Under the pieces are notes generated by a model. The model made no database searches and was not told the DNA's origin. It was given only the letters and a program-made list of their open reading frames with translations. Positions 42,306-51,578 of a DNA stretch of 64,000 bases are shown here, in pieces. The translations under genes were made by a program, and so were the position numbers. Every line of letters starts with the position of its first letter. Positions within the stretch are counted from its first letter, which is position 1. Source of the stretch: an uncultured Opitutaceae bacterium (lineage in GTDB: Bacteria; Verrucomicrobiota; Verrucomicrobiia; Opitutales; Opitutaceae); contig CALAOT010000115.1 of the NCBI GenBank assembly GCA_937889545.1, positions 1 to 64,000 on the forward strand, given 5' to 3'.

Positions 42306-43489
42306 TCATCAAACCGAAGGTTCGCGGGTTCGTGTGCGTGACCGCCCATCCTGCGGGGTGCGCCGCGCATGTCGATGAATGGATAAGCTACGTGAAATCA
42401 AATGGTTCTATTCCAAATGGTCCGCGTAAGGTCCTCGTGATTGGGGCATCGACGGGCTATGGCCTGGCCTCGCGGATAAGCGCCGCATTCGGCTCGGGCG
42501 CCGCGACGCTCGGCGTCTTTTTCGAGCGTCCGTCCGAGGAGGGCCGCACGGCGACCCCGGGCTGGTACAATTCAATAGGATTCACGAAGGCGGCGCGCGC
42601 AGAGGGACTCTACGCGAAGAACATCAACGGCGACGCATTCTCGGACGAAATCAAGGCGCAGGCGCTGGAGACGATCCGGAGGGACATCGGCCAGGTCGAC
42701 CTGGTGGTCTACTCGCTGGCCTCGCCCCGAAGGACGCATCCGCGGACCGGCACCGTGCACAAGTCCGTCCTGAAGCCCGTGGGATCGGCGTACACCAACA
42801 AGACCGTCGACACCGACAAGGGAATCGTGAGCTCCGTGACCATCGAGCCCGCGAATGAGCACGAGATCGCGGACACGGTGGCGGTCATGGGCGGCGAGGA
42901 CTGGGAGCTGTGGATGAACGCCCTCTCGGGCGCCAGGCTCCTCGCCCCCGGCGCGCGATCGGTGGCGTATTCCTACATCGGGCCGGAGCTCACCTGGGCG
43001 ATCTACAAGAACGGCACGATCGGGCTCGCAAAAAACGACCTCGAGCGCGCGGCGGGGAGCATCGACTCGATGCTCAAGGCAATCGGGGGCGGGAAGGCGT
43101 TCATATCCGTGAACAAGGCGCTCGTGACCCAGGCAAGCTCCGCCATCCCCGTCGTGCCGCTATACATTTCGATCCTTTACAAGATCATGAAGGCCAATGG
43201 GACCCATGAGGGCTGCATCGAGCAGATGCAGCGGCTGTTCGCGAGGCAGATGTACGCCGCGACCGGTCCAAGTTTCGACGAGTCCGGCCGCGTCCGCCTG
43301 GACAACCTTGAAATGAGGCCCGAAGTCCAGGCGTCCGTCGCGAGGATATGGCCCGACGTCACGACCGAGAACCTCGCCGCGCTCACCGACATCGCCGGAT
43401 ACCGGGGCGAGTTCCTGAAGCTTTTCGGCTTTGGAATGCCGGGCATCGACTACGGCGCCGAGGCCGAGCCGCACGTGCCCATGGCCTGA
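42302..43489 (+). CDS. fabV: FabV-type trans-2-enoyl-ACP reductase
   Basis: The 395-residue NADH-dependent enzyme completes each cycle of fatty acid elongation. Recognition is from MIIKPKVRGFVCVTAHPAG, the cofactor loop KVLVIGASTGYGLASRI, VVYSLASPRR and the active-site Tyr-x8-Lys in SYIGPELTWAIYKNGTIGLAKNDL (Tyr at YIGP, Lys at LAK). FabV enzymes are poorly inhibited by triclosan compared with FabI. The ATG overlaps the previous stop. The gene converges with an SDR gene only 8 bp away. Confidence 0.96.
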   Translation: MIIKPKVRGFVCVTAHPAGCAAHVDEWISYVKSNGSIPNGPRKVLVIGASTGYGLASRISAAFGSGAATLGVFFERPSEEGRTATPGWYNSIGFTKAARAEGLYAKNINGDAFSDEIKAQALETIRRDIGQVDLVVYSLASPRRTHPRTGTVHKSVLKPVGSAYTNKTVDTDKGIVSSVTIEPANEHEIADTVAVMGGEDWELWMNALSGARLLAPGARSVAYSYIGPELTWAIYKNGTIGLAKNDLERAAGSIDSMLKAIGGGKAFISVNKALVTQASSAIPVVPLYISILYKIMKANGTHEGCIEQMQRLFARQMYAATGPSFDESGRVRLDNLEMRPEVQASVARIWPDVTTENLAALTDIAGYRGEFLKLFGFGMPGIDYGAEAEPHVPMA

Positions 43490-43497
43490 CGCCCCCC

Positions 43498-44184
43498 TCA
43501 GTCCTCGAACCCGCCGACGCTCGCAGACTTTCCATTGTCCCCGGGCCCGAGGCCCAGGATGAACGGGGCGGCCTTTTCCGCCCAATCGCCCGGCTTGGGA
43601 TACGAGGAGGCGCTGTCGGAAAAACACTTGCGGAGCATTTCCGTGTCGATGACTCCGGGGTTGAGCGCCACGGCGGCCATGCCTGCCGGCAGCTCCGCGG
43701 CAAGGGCCTTGGTGAGACCCTCGACCGCCCACTTGGTCGCGCAGTAGGGAGCGACCTCGGGCGCCACGCTCCTGCCCCAGCCCGAACTCAGGTTCACGAT
43801 CGTGCCGCTTCCGCGCTCGATCATCGCCGGTACGAATGCCCGGATGACGTTGGCCACGCCGGCGATGTTGACCGAAAGCATCGACGCAAACTCATCCGCG
43901 GGAACCTTCCAGAGCGGAGCCGGCTTGTTCATCAGGCCGGCGTTGTTGACCAGGACATCGGGCGCGCCCATGGCCCCCAGGACGCGTTCGGCCCACAGGC
44001 CGACCTTCACCGCCTGGGTCACATCGACCGCGTCAAAGCTGTGCGGCTCGGGATGCGTGAACCGCAGGTCGAAGATAGCCGGGCCGTTCCTTCCGCAGCC
44101 CGCAACCGTGTGCCCGTGGGCTATGTACCACTCGCCGAGAGCACGGCCGAGGCCGCGCGTTACGCCGGTGATGACAATCTTCAT
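43498..44184 (-). CDS. Short-chain dehydrogenase/reductase
   Basis: The 228-residue classical SDR has the cofactor motif MKIVITGVTRGLGRALG, NNAG in DVLVNNAGLMNK, the catalytic Ser in IVNLSSGWGR and the YxxxK pair in YCATKWAVEGL. The substrate is unknown. The ATG at 44184 is right at the fold start. It lies 5 bp after the exbD stop on the same strand, so it is probably co-transcribed with exbB-exbD, though a functional link is not evident. Confidence 0.92.
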   Translation of the reverse strand: MKIVITGVTRGLGRALGEWYIAHGHTVAGCGRNGPAIFDLRFTHPEPHSFDAVDVTQAVKVGLWAERVLGAMGAPDVLVNNAGLMNKPAPLWKVPADEFASMLSVNIAGVANVIRAFVPAMIERGSGTIVNLSSGWGRSVAPEVAPYCATKWAVEGLTKALAAELPAGMAAVALNPGVIDTEMLRKCFSDSASSYPKPGDWAEKAAPFILGLGPGDNGKSASVGGFED

Positions 44185-44189
44185 CGGGC

Positions 44190-44588
44190 CTACCGGGACT
44201 GGAGGCTGAACTTGTTGAGGCCGGCCGTGCGGCACGCGTCCATGACGAATGCCAGCTTCTTCACCTGGCTCACCTCGTCGGCCTTGATGAGGACGGGGAT
44301 GTCCTTGTCGACGTCATGCACCTGCTTGAGCAGGGAGATCATCTCCTCGTCGGTCACCGCCTTGCCGTTGAACGAAATGAGCCCCGTCTTGTCGATCCCG
44401 ATCGTGACCGTGCCCTTGTACTCGTTCTTGCCGGCGGTCGAGATCTTCGGGAGCGTTATGTTGAGCATCGTTGCGGACCTGAATTGCATCGTGACGAATG
44501 CAAAGAAGATCAACATGACGAGCACGTCGATCAGCGGAACTAGGTTGAGCTCCGGGCGCTTGCGGCGCCTCTGGATGAATCCGCTCAT
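44190..44588 (-). CDS. exbD: ExbD/TolR-family protein
   Basis: The 132-residue protein has a short cytoplasmic start (MSGFIQRRRKRPELNLVPL), one membrane helix with the key Asp (IDVLVMLIFFAFVTM), and a periplasmic domain (LPKISTAGKNEYKGTVTIG, DKDIPVLIKADEVSQVKKL). With ExbB it forms a proton-driven motor. The start overlaps the exbB stop by ATGA. No tonB, tolB or pal gene is adjacent, so its energy client cannot be named from context. Confidence 0.92.
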   Translation of the reverse strand: MSGFIQRRRKRPELNLVPLIDVLVMLIFFAFVTMQFRSATMLNITLPKISTAGKNEYKGTVTIGIDKTGLISFNGKAVTDEEMISLLKQVHDVDKDIPVLIKADEVSQVKKLAFVMDACRTAGLNKFSLQSR

Positions 44589-45157
44589 TCGCGGCCGCGC
44601 TTGAGGATCCGCTCAAGCAGCACGTCGAGCTCGGCTGCGTAGTTGTCGACCTTGCGGGAAAGGTACCCCGCCCCGACTAGCGAGGGTATGGCGATGGAAA
44701 GGCCGATCACGGTCGATGAGAGCGCGAGCGCCACGCCCTTCGTGAACGCCACGGGGTCTGGCAGGCCGGTATCGGGGGCGATCTGCGAAAACACCTGCAG
44801 GAGGCCGGTCACCGTGCCCGAGAGGCCGATCAGGGGCGCCGCCGCGTAGATGACGTCCAGGTAGGGCACGCCCCGTTCCATGCGGTTAACCTCGAGCCTT
44901 GCAAAGGCCTTCACCGCTCCCTCCTCGTTGTTGTGCTGCTCGGCGAACTCCACGATCCTGGCCAGCACCGTGTGGCGCCCCCCCATGAGCGGTTTGCCGA
45001 CCATGACGGCATCGACCAGGTCCTGGGGCATCACCGCCGCCCTGCGCAGGGCATAGAGCCGCTCGGCGATGATGAAGACGGCCAGTGCCGAGCATAATCC
45101 GAGCGGATAAATCAGGAGACCCGCTCCCTCGAAAATCTTGATCATTCCAAGTGTCAT
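44585..45157 (-). CDS. exbB: ExbB/TolQ-family proton channel protein
   Basis: The 190-residue protein has three membrane helices: near residues 10-30 (LLIYPLGLCSALAVFIIAE), 108-130 (AAPLIGLSGTVTGLLQVF) and 145-170 (ALSSTVIGLSIAIPSLVG). The conserved GLSGTVTGL and a Thr/Ser-lined channel helix are typical of the ExbB/TolQ/MotA superfamily. It forms the motor complex with the overlapping exbD. Confidence 0.92.
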   Translation of the reverse strand: MTLGMIKIFEGAGLLIYPLGLCSALAVFIIAERLYALRRAAVMPQDLVDAVMVGKPLMGGRHTVLARIVEFAEQHNNEEGAVKAFARLEVNRMERGVPYLDVIYAAAPLIGLSGTVTGLLQVFSQIAPDTGLPDPVAFTKGVALALSSTVIGLSIAIPSLVGAGYLSRKVDNYAAELDVLLERILKRGRE

Positions 45158-45316
45158 AATGAATTGTGCGCTAGTAAGACGCCTTGTCTAAGAAAAGGGT
45201 CCGGGAAAATAGGGTCAACATGGCCCGCAGCCAAGCTGATAACAGCCGGCGTCGCCCGGATCGCGGCCAGTCGGCCCCGGGCGCGGGTGCCGCCCCCGCC
45301 GATGGGCCGCTCCCCG

Positions 45317-45919
45317 TCAGACCGCCATATATCGCAACCGGCTGGCGGCCTTCCTGGCGTCAGCAGCTCCCTCCAGGAGCTCGCCTATGGGGTCCCAGCG
45401 CCCGTTTAACAGCGCGTCCCTCGCGCTATCGCGAAGCGACGCGCTGACAGTCTGGCCGGCAAACGACACCTGCTGCGTCGCCAGGTCGATCGCGACCTCC
45501 GTATCCGGATCGGCCTTGACCGCGGCCGCTATCCTCAAGATGTCGTCACGGCTTGCGCTCACGCAGGGCATTCCAAGGGTGATTGAATTCCCGAAGAATA
45601 TCTCCGCGAAACCCTCGGCGATGACGGCCCTTATCCCGTGTTTCTGGAGCGCCTGGGGCGCGTGCTCGCGCGACGAGCCGCATCCGAAATTCGCGCCCGA
45701 CAGGAGGATCGTGGCCCCCTTGTGCCGCGCCTCGTTGAGGGGATGCGGCTTGTCCGACCCGTCGGCGTTCTTGCGGACGTCGTGGAAAAGGAACTCGCCG
45801 AGTCCGTCGAAGGTGATGCACTTAAGGTACCGGGCCGGAATGATCCGGTCCGTGTCGATGTCGTTTCCCGGGACGTGGACGGCCCGGCCCGCAACGCGGG
45901 TGATTTTTTCGAGTGCCAT
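45317..45919 (-). CDS. leuD: 3-isopropylmalate dehydratase small subunit
   Basis: The 200-residue subunit works with LeuC in leucine synthesis, isomerising 2- to 3-isopropylmalate. The swivel domain motifs are clear: GNDIDTDRIIPARYLK near residue 18, LSGANFGCGSSREHAPQAL near 72, and GNSITLGMPCV. The start ATG at 45919 is typical for LeuD. A longer upstream frame lies inside leuC. It follows leuC by 23 bp. Confidence 0.96.
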   Translation of the reverse strand: MALEKITRVAGRAVHVPGNDIDTDRIIPARYLKCITFDGLGEFLFHDVRKNADGSDKPHPLNEARHKGATILLSGANFGCGSSREHAPQALQKHGIRAVIAEGFAEIFFGNSITLGMPCVSASRDDILRIAAAVKADPDTEVAIDLATQQVSFAGQTVSASLRDSARDALLNGRWDPIGELLEGAADARKAASRLRYMAV

Positions 45920-45942
45920 GGGAGGGATCTGGGTCGCGTTCG

Positions 45943-47361
45943 TTAATTGGCGCGCATGCCGAACACCTCGCGGGCGTCGGCCACCGATCCGGTGACGGCG
46001 GCGGCCGCGACCATGATCGGACTCATGAGGATCGTGCGCCCGGTAGGGCTGCCCTGCCGTCCCTTGAAGTTGCGGTTCGACGAGCTTGCGCAAATCTGGT
46101 CGCCGACCAGCTTGTCCGGGTTCATCGCCAGGCACATCGAGCACCCGGCGCTGCGCCACTCGAACCCCGCGTCGCGGAAGATCTTGTCGATCCCGAGCTC
46201 GGCGCACAGGAGACCCACGCCCTGCGAGCCCGGGACGGCGATCGCCTTCACGCCGGGCGCCACCCGCCGTCCCTTGATAAAGCGGGCGACCTCCTGGAAG
46301 TCGCTGAGCCGGCCGTTCGTGCAGGAGCCCAGGAAGGCCACGTCTATCTTGGTCCCCTTGATGGGCGCCCCCGGCTTCAGCTTCATGTAGGCGAGCGCCT
46401 CCTCGATCGAGGCCCGCTCGTCCGAACCCTTCGCCTTTGCCGGGTCGGGCACCATGCCGGTGATCGGGATCCCCTGCCCCGGGTTTATGCCCCACGTGAC
46501 GGTCGGAGCGATGTCGGCCGCGTCGATCCTGACCACGTCGTCGTAGGCGCAGCCTGGATCGCTGGCCTCCGCCCGCCAGCGGGCCACCGCCGCGTCCCAT
46601 TCGGCGCCCTTAGGCGAGTAGGGCCTTCCCTTGAGGTAGGAGAAGGTTGTCTCGTCGGGATTGACGTAGCCCGCGCGGGCTCCCCCCTCGATCGACATGT
46701 TGCAGACCGTCATGCGCTCCTCCATCGAGAAACGGTCGAAGACCTCGCCGGCGTATTCGTAGGCGTAGCCCGTGCCTCCGTTCACGCCGAGCGAGCAGAT
46801 GATGTGGAGGATGACGTCCTTTGCGTACACCCCGGGGCGGAGCCTGCCGTTCACCTCGATCCGGCGCACCCTGAGCTTGCCGAGCGCCATCGTCTGGGTC
46901 GCGAAAATGTCCCGGATTTGGGTCGTTCCGATGCCGAAGGCGATGGCGCCGAAGGCCCCGTGCGTGCTCGTGTGGGAGTCGCCGCAGGCGATGGTAGTCC
47001 CGGGCTGGGTGATCCCCTGCTCCGGGCCGACGATGTGCACGATCCCCTGCTTTCCGGTCGAGCGGTCGAAAAAGGTGATCCCAAACTCGCTGCAGTTCCT
47101 GCGGAGCTCCTTGATCATCGCATCGGCGAGCGGATCGGCGTAGGGCTCGCTCGCCTGGTCCGTCGGAACGATGTGGTCGACCGTGGCGAACGTCCGGTGC
47201 GGCATGGCCACGCCCAGGCCGAGGTCGCGCATCATCCCGAACGCCTGGGGGCTCGTGACCTCGTGGATGAGGTGCGTTCCCACAAGGAGCTGCGTCTGGC
47301 CGTCGGCGAGCCGCCGCACGGCGTGGGCGTCCCAGACTTTCTCAAAAAGGGTTTTGGGCAT
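45943..47361 (-). CDS. leuC: 3-isopropylmalate dehydratase large subunit
   Basis: The 472-residue aconitase-family enzyme carries a 4Fe-4S cluster. Ligands are seen in [15 protein letters not shown] (one Cys) and [13 protein letters not shown] (two Cys). Other blocks are [36 protein letters not shown] and GSQGVG. It is the first gene of leuCD. The divergent LysR gene begins 58 bp away, and a palindrome between them (47385-47402) is a likely operator. A TATAAG sequence only 7 bp before the ATG would, if it is the -10 box, imply a leaderless message. Confidence 0.97.
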   Translation of the reverse strand: MPKTLFEKVWDAHAVRRLADGQTQLLVGTHLIHEVTSPQAFGMMRDLGLGVAMPHRTFATVDHIVPTDQASEPYADPLADAMIKELRRNCSEFGITFFDRSTGKQGIVHIVGPEQGITQPGTTIACGDSHTSTHGAFGAIAFGIGTTQIRDIFATQTMALGKLRVRRIEVNGRLRPGVYAKDVILHIICSLGVNGGTGYAYEYAGEVFDRFSMEERMTVCNMSIEGGARAGYVNPDETTFSYLKGRPYSPKGAEWDAAVARWRAEASDPGCAYDDVVRIDAADIAPTVTWGINPGQGIPITGMVPDPAKAKGSDERASIEEALAYMKLKPGAPIKGTKIDVAFLGSCTNGRLSDFQEVARFIKGRRVAPGVKAIAVPGSQGVGLLCAELGIDKIFRDAGFEWRSAGCSMCLAMNPDKLVGDQICASSSNRNFKGRQGSPTGRTILMSPIMVAAAAVTGSVADAREVFGMRAN

Positions 47362-47384
47362 GGGTCATCTTATAACACGGAGTT

Positions 47385-47402
47385 GCATTGTCTGGGAAAT
47401 GC
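47385..47402. promoter_or_regulatory. Candidate LysR-type operator between leuC and its regulator
   Basis: The interrupted palindrome GCATT-N8-AATGC lies in the 58-bp gap between divergent leuC and the LysR-family gene. Its size fits the T-N11-A type sites bound by this family. Position supports shared control, and sequence alone does not prove binding. Confidence 0.45.
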
Positions 47403-47419
47403 TTGTTTGTGTACCAGTG

Positions 47420-48331
47420 ATGCCCAGGGAGTATCAATATCCTTTTGAATTGCGCCACCTCGTCTATTTCCGCGAGGTCGCCCGCAGGCTCCATTTCAGG
47501 AAGGCGGCGGAAGCGCTCGCAATCGCCCAGCCAGCGCTCAGCCGCCAGATAGCCCAGCTGGAGGCGGCCCTCGGCGCGCGCCTGCTGAACCGGTCCAGCC
47601 GCCGCGTCGAACTGACCCCGGCGGGCGCCGCGCTTGTCGAGCGCATCGAGCCAATGCTGTCGGCCCTCATGCGAGTCCCGGCCGACGTGAGGGCCGTCGC
47701 CGAGGGCCGGGTCGGCCGCCTTAGGGTCGCGTTCACGGGGCTCGCCATGGCGACCGTCCTGCCCGACATCCTGCGGGGATTCCACCGAGGTTTCCCGGGA
47801 ATCCGCCTGGAGCTCAACGAATCCCCCACCACACAGCAGCTCGCGGCGCTGCATGCGGGCGAGATCGACTGCGGCTTCTTCCATCCGGACGCCCCGTCGC
47901 CCGGCATCGACACCACGCTACTGCTGCGCGAACGCAACGGCGTTCTCCTTCCTGCGGACCACCCGCTTCGCTCCAGGGATTCCCTCCGGCTGAGGGACCT
48001 CGCCGCCACCCCGTTCGTCCTTTTCCCGAGGACCCACAACCCAGGCTTCTACGACCGCATCCTCGGCGCATTCGCGGCGGCGGGCGTGGCGCCGCAGATC
48101 GCCGAGGAGGTGTGGCCCCGCTCCAATGGCGTGGGGCTCGTGCGCGCCGGCATCGGGGCCACGTTCGCCTGCCCGTCCGAGGCCCGGCATCTTCCCGAGA
48201 AGGTGGTCTTCCGAAGGCTAGCCGGGCCCGCCCCGGAAAGCAGGCTGGTCGTGGGCTGGCGCAGCGCCCAGCCCGTTCCGCCCGCGCTGGCGGCCCTTCT
48301 CGAGGCCGCGGCGGCCCACGCCGCTCCCTGA
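47420..48331 (+). CDS. LysR-family transcriptional regulator
   Basis: The 303-residue protein has the LysR winged helix-turn-helix at residues 8-65 (LRHLVYFREVARRLHFRKAA, then AQPALSRQIAQLEAALGARL) and a periplasmic-binding-protein-like effector domain (residues 95-300). It is divergent from leuCD with a 58-bp gap, so it probably senses a leucine-pathway intermediate such as isopropylmalate and controls leuCD. That ligand is inferred from position. The ATG at 47420 fits the family; in-frame starts upstream lie within leuC. Confidence 0.93.
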   Translation: MPREYQYPFELRHLVYFREVARRLHFRKAAEALAIAQPALSRQIAQLEAALGARLLNRSSRRVELTPAGAALVERIEPMLSALMRVPADVRAVAEGRVGRLRVAFTGLAMATVLPDILRGFHRGFPGIRLELNESPTTQQLAALHAGEIDCGFFHPDAPSPGIDTTLLLRERNGVLLPADHPLRSRDSLRLRDLAATPFVLFPRTHNPGFYDRILGAFAAAGVAPQIAEEVWPRSNGVGLVRAGIGATFACPSEARHLPEKVVFRRLAGPAPESRLVVGWRSAQPVPPALAALLEAAAAHAAP

Positions 48332-48375
48332 CGCTCCGTTGCGGCGCCGCTTCCGGCACCGCAGCCGGCGGCGAG

Positions 48376-49605
48376 TCAGGCTTCCTCCCCCACGCGGTCG
48401 TCCAGCTGGAACGAGCGAAACGCAAGTGCGAGGGCGACCAGTATGAGCACGGAGGCCTCGTAGAAGGCGACCCCCGGCAGGTTGGGAATTCCCTTGCCGA
48501 AGCTCCACGCGGCGAAAATCGGCGCGCCGATGCCGGCCAGGCTTGTCAGCCCGGAGAGCGAGCCCTGCACGCCGCCCTGCTCGTTGGCGGGCACGTGCTT
48601 TGTTATGAGCGCCTGCGCCGACGGTCCCGCAATCCCGCCCCATGCGCCCAGGAGGACGAGCCCATAAATCATCCACCCCTGGGTCGCCGTGCCGTATGCC
48701 GCCAGGGTGATCGCCGAAATCACGAGCCCGATGACGAGCCCCTTCCTTTCGCCCGTCCAGGCGATAATCCGGCGCACGAAGCCCCCCTGAACCACGATCG
48801 CCATCACGCCCATGAGGGTGAGCGAATTGCCAACCTCCGAGGGGCTCCAACGGTAGCGGTAGTCCGTATAGAGAGCCCAGATGCTCTGGAGCATCGAGTT
48901 AGCGGACATGAATATGAAATGCATGCACGCCAGGTCGAAGACTCCCCGAAACCGTCGCAGCGCGAGCAGCGAACCCACCGGATTGGCGCGCTTCCACGAG
49001 AACGGGCGGCGGTTCTCCGGCGCCAGCGACTCGGGGAGGACGAACGCCCCGTAGAGCCAGTTGATCCCGACGCATCCCGCCGCCACGAAGAACGGAAGCT
49101 TGAGGCTGATCCCCCCCAGGTAGCCGCCGATCGCCGGGCCGATCGCAAAGCCAAATCCGAAGGCTGCGCCGACGAGGCCAAATGCCTGCGCCCGTTTTTC
49201 CGGGGGCGTGACGTCCGCGATGTAGGCATTGCAGGTGGCGAGGGCGCCCGCCGTCATGCCCGAGATGATGCGGGCCACGAACAGCCACGCCAGGTTCGGC
49301 GCAAGGCCCATGATCACGTAGTCGATCGCCGACCCGGCAAGCGCAAGCAGGATGATCTTCCTGCGGCCGAACCGGTCCGAGAGCGAACCCAGGATCGGGG
49401 AAGCGATGAACTGCATCACCGCAAACACGCTCACGAGCAGGCCGTAGGAGCTGGACCCCGCCGCGAAGCTGCCGCCCCGGAATTGCACAATGAGCCTCGG
49501 GAGGATCGGGATGATGATCCCAAACCCAAGCACGAGCAGCACCAGCGTGATGAAGATGAATCCGAGGGCGGGCTTGCGCTGGGCGGATGCGTCCATTGCA
49601 CCCAT
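48376..49605 (-). CDS. MFS efflux transporter, TetA-like
   Basis: The 409-residue inner-membrane protein has about 12 helices. It carries the MFS motif GSLSDRFGRRKIILLAL after helix 2 and the drug/proton antiporter-like region GFGFAIGPAIGGYLGG in helix 5. The opening (LVLLVLGFGIIIPILPRLI) is close to tetracycline-resistance-like DHA1 pumps. The substrate is unknown. It converges with the LysR gene. A start at the second Met (MDASAQRK) is also possible. Confidence 0.88.
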   Translation of the reverse strand: MGAMDASAQRKPALGFIFITLVLLVLGFGIIIPILPRLIVQFRGGSFAAGSSSYGLLVSVFAVMQFIASPILGSLSDRFGRRKIILLALAGSAIDYVIMGLAPNLAWLFVARIISGMTAGALATCNAYIADVTPPEKRAQAFGLVGAAFGFGFAIGPAIGGYLGGISLKLPFFVAAGCVGINWLYGAFVLPESLAPENRRPFSWKRANPVGSLLALRRFRGVFDLACMHFIFMSANSMLQSIWALYTDYRYRWSPSEVGNSLTLMGVMAIVVQGGFVRRIIAWTGERKGLVIGLVISAITLAAYGTATQGWMIYGLVLLGAWGGIAGPSAQALITKHVPANEQGGVQGSLSGLTSLAGIGAPIFAAWSFGKGIPNLPGVAFYEASVLILVALALAFRSFQLDDRVGEEA

Positions 49606-49645
49606 CCTTCATGGGCTGCCGCCGTTTTGAAAGCTTAACAGGAGG

Positions 49646-51472
49646 TCAATCCTGAAGCCTCGCCATCAGCTTGTCGGCTTCCGCAGCGATCTTGGTGCCG
49701 GGCTGGACCTCGAGCAACTCCCGGGCCCGCTCGACGGCCATGCGGGCCTGCGGCCTCATGTGCATGATCGCGAGGTGCTCGGCAAAGGCGACGACGACCT
49801 CGTCAAAAAACATCATCCCCTCTCCGTGCCCGAACTGGACGAGGATCGCGTTGTACGTCGCGATCTGGTCGGAGACCGACTGGCTCGCAATGCTCCGCGA
49901 AAGGATCGACGCCGCCTGCTGGATGGCCAGGTCCGCGCGGTTTCCCCTGAGGCTCTCCGCGATGCTGCGCTCCTCGTAGTCGGCCAGGCTCGTCTCGCCC
50001 CGGGCGCGGAGGCTCTGGCAGGTCCGGTTCTTGTACCAGATCACGAGGTCCGGATACCGGGTGAAGGCCAGGGCGGCCTCCCTGAGGACGCCCTCCTGGC
50101 TCGCCGCGTTGAGGCCCAGCTTGGCATTCGCGGCAACGAGGGTCTCCCAGGCGGGCAGGTTGCGCCTCTCATAGTTGACCGCTGTGCGTGCGGCGCGTGC
50201 CGCCATCGCCGGGTTGCCCAGCACGAGGAAATCGCGGGCGAACTCCTCATTGACGCGCGATTGCATGAAGGACGGAAGCGCCCGGAAGCGCTCCGAAAGG
50301 AACTGGAGCTCGTGGTCGGAGATGAACATCCAGGTCTGCGGGTCTATCGCGGTCCCCGTGACCAGGCGCTGCTCGGCGTACCGGCCCGCGTCGAGCCTCC
50401 AATTGCCCTCCCCGTCGAGGAACCCGAACCATGCGTGGTACCCGTCCTGTGCGGCTCCCGCGAAGAGGAGCGTCGGGATCCCGCGAGCCTTCCCGGCCTC
50501 GCAGGCGAAATAGGCCCGATCGACGCAGATCCCCCCCTCCGAAAGGATTGACTCGAGCGTGTAGGGCTGGCCGGTCCAAGTCAGCCTCGCCGAATCCTTG
50601 GCCACCCGGTCGTCCCGGTAGTTGACCATGGAATATGCGCCCTCGAACGAGTCCAGCGGATAGCCGACGGCCGTCTGGGACCAGGCGAGCTCCGGGATGG
50701 GCGCCGCGGCGTCGACGACGAACTTGAGCTCTTCCGCCCGCAACCTGGTGAGCTTGTGGTAGGTGCGGCCCAGCATGTCCTCGCGCGTCAGCCAGTCGAA
50801 CGGCGCCGCTGGGTTGGGCAGCCTTCTCGAAAGCGCCTCCGCGCTCACCTGATGATGCGGCCACCAGGGCGGCGGCGGCACGTCGTAGACGAGGGCTAGG
50901 GCAAGGGCGAGGGACGAGTATCGGGCGAACCTCGCAGGATCGCGGCGGTGGAGCCCCTCGAGGATGTCGAAGACCATGGGCAGGTTGTCCTGGGGCTTGA
51001 GGGTCGAGAAGAACTCCTCGGAGAACGCGTCGTTCGACAGGACCCATTCCTTCATCTCCGGGGACAGCTTGATCCCGATCGGCCTGTCACCCGGGCGGTA
51101 GTCCCCGGGGATGGCCCCCGGGTAGTTCACCTGGGCGGCCTGCAACGCTGCCGTCCAGTTCGCGTAGAACCGGTCCTCCGACTCCGAAAAGACCAGCGCC
51201 CATTGGTACACGTGGAACCACGCGTCGGCGGCGATGAGCCTGTCCTGCTCGTAGGCGCGCAGCGCCACGCCGCGGAGCGGCAGGGCGACGGAGGCCCACC
51301 CCGATTCGGCGGCGGCGGCCTCGATCGCCTGCAGCCGGGACCGCGAAGGCGGATCGCGCGTCTCCAGCTCGGGAATGGAGATGCCCTGATCCTGCGCCCT
51401 GGCCACCCGCGCCGGAACGACGAGCGCAAGCGCGAACAGCGCAGCCGCAATCGGGCGGAGGAGGAGACTCAT
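49646..51472 (-). CDS. Exported protein with a transglutaminase-like Cys-His-Asp domain
   Basis: The 608-residue product has a signal peptide (LLLRPIAAALFALALVV, cut near ARAQ). Helical repeats fill much of the chain. In the middle (about residues 310-370) is the arrangement typical of transglutaminase-like enzymes: Cys in SEGGICVDRAYFACEAGKARG, His in DGYHAWFGFLDGEG and Asp in NWRLDAGRYAEQR. Such domains act as proteases, amidases or cross-linking enzymes. The C-terminal 200 residues look like TPR-type helices. The gene stands alone between an MFS pump and clpC. Substrate and exact role are unknown. Confidence 0.75.
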   Translation of the reverse strand: MSLLLRPIAAALFALALVVPARVARAQDQGISIPELETRDPPSRSRLQAIEAAAAESGWASVALPLRGVALRAYEQDRLIAADAWFHVYQWALVFSESEDRFYANWTAALQAAQVNYPGAIPGDYRPGDRPIGIKLSPEMKEWVLSNDAFSEEFFSTLKPQDNLPMVFDILEGLHRRDPARFARYSSLALALALVYDVPPPPWWPHHQVSAEALSRRLPNPAAPFDWLTREDMLGRTYHKLTRLRAEELKFVVDAAAPIPELAWSQTAVGYPLDSFEGAYSMVNYRDDRVAKDSARLTWTGQPYTLESILSEGGICVDRAYFACEAGKARGIPTLLFAGAAQDGYHAWFGFLDGEGNWRLDAGRYAEQRLVTGTAIDPQTWMFISDHELQFLSERFRALPSFMQSRVNEEFARDFLVLGNPAMAARAARTAVNYERRNLPAWETLVAANAKLGLNAASQEGVLREAALAFTRYPDLVIWYKNRTCQSLRARGETSLADYEERSIAESLRGNRADLAIQQAASILSRSIASQSVSDQIATYNAILVQFGHGEGMMFFDEVVVAFAEHLAIMHMRPQARMAVERARELLEVQPGTKIAAEADKLMARLQD

Positions 51473-51578
51473 GGCGCCGGTCATTGGATGCTCAACGGTG
51501 CGTGGCTTCGACTGAAATCCCCGATCCCGTTGCCTTCGGGAGTGGGGCTTCGTTCGGCGGCGGTTGGCCGCCTTCTTT

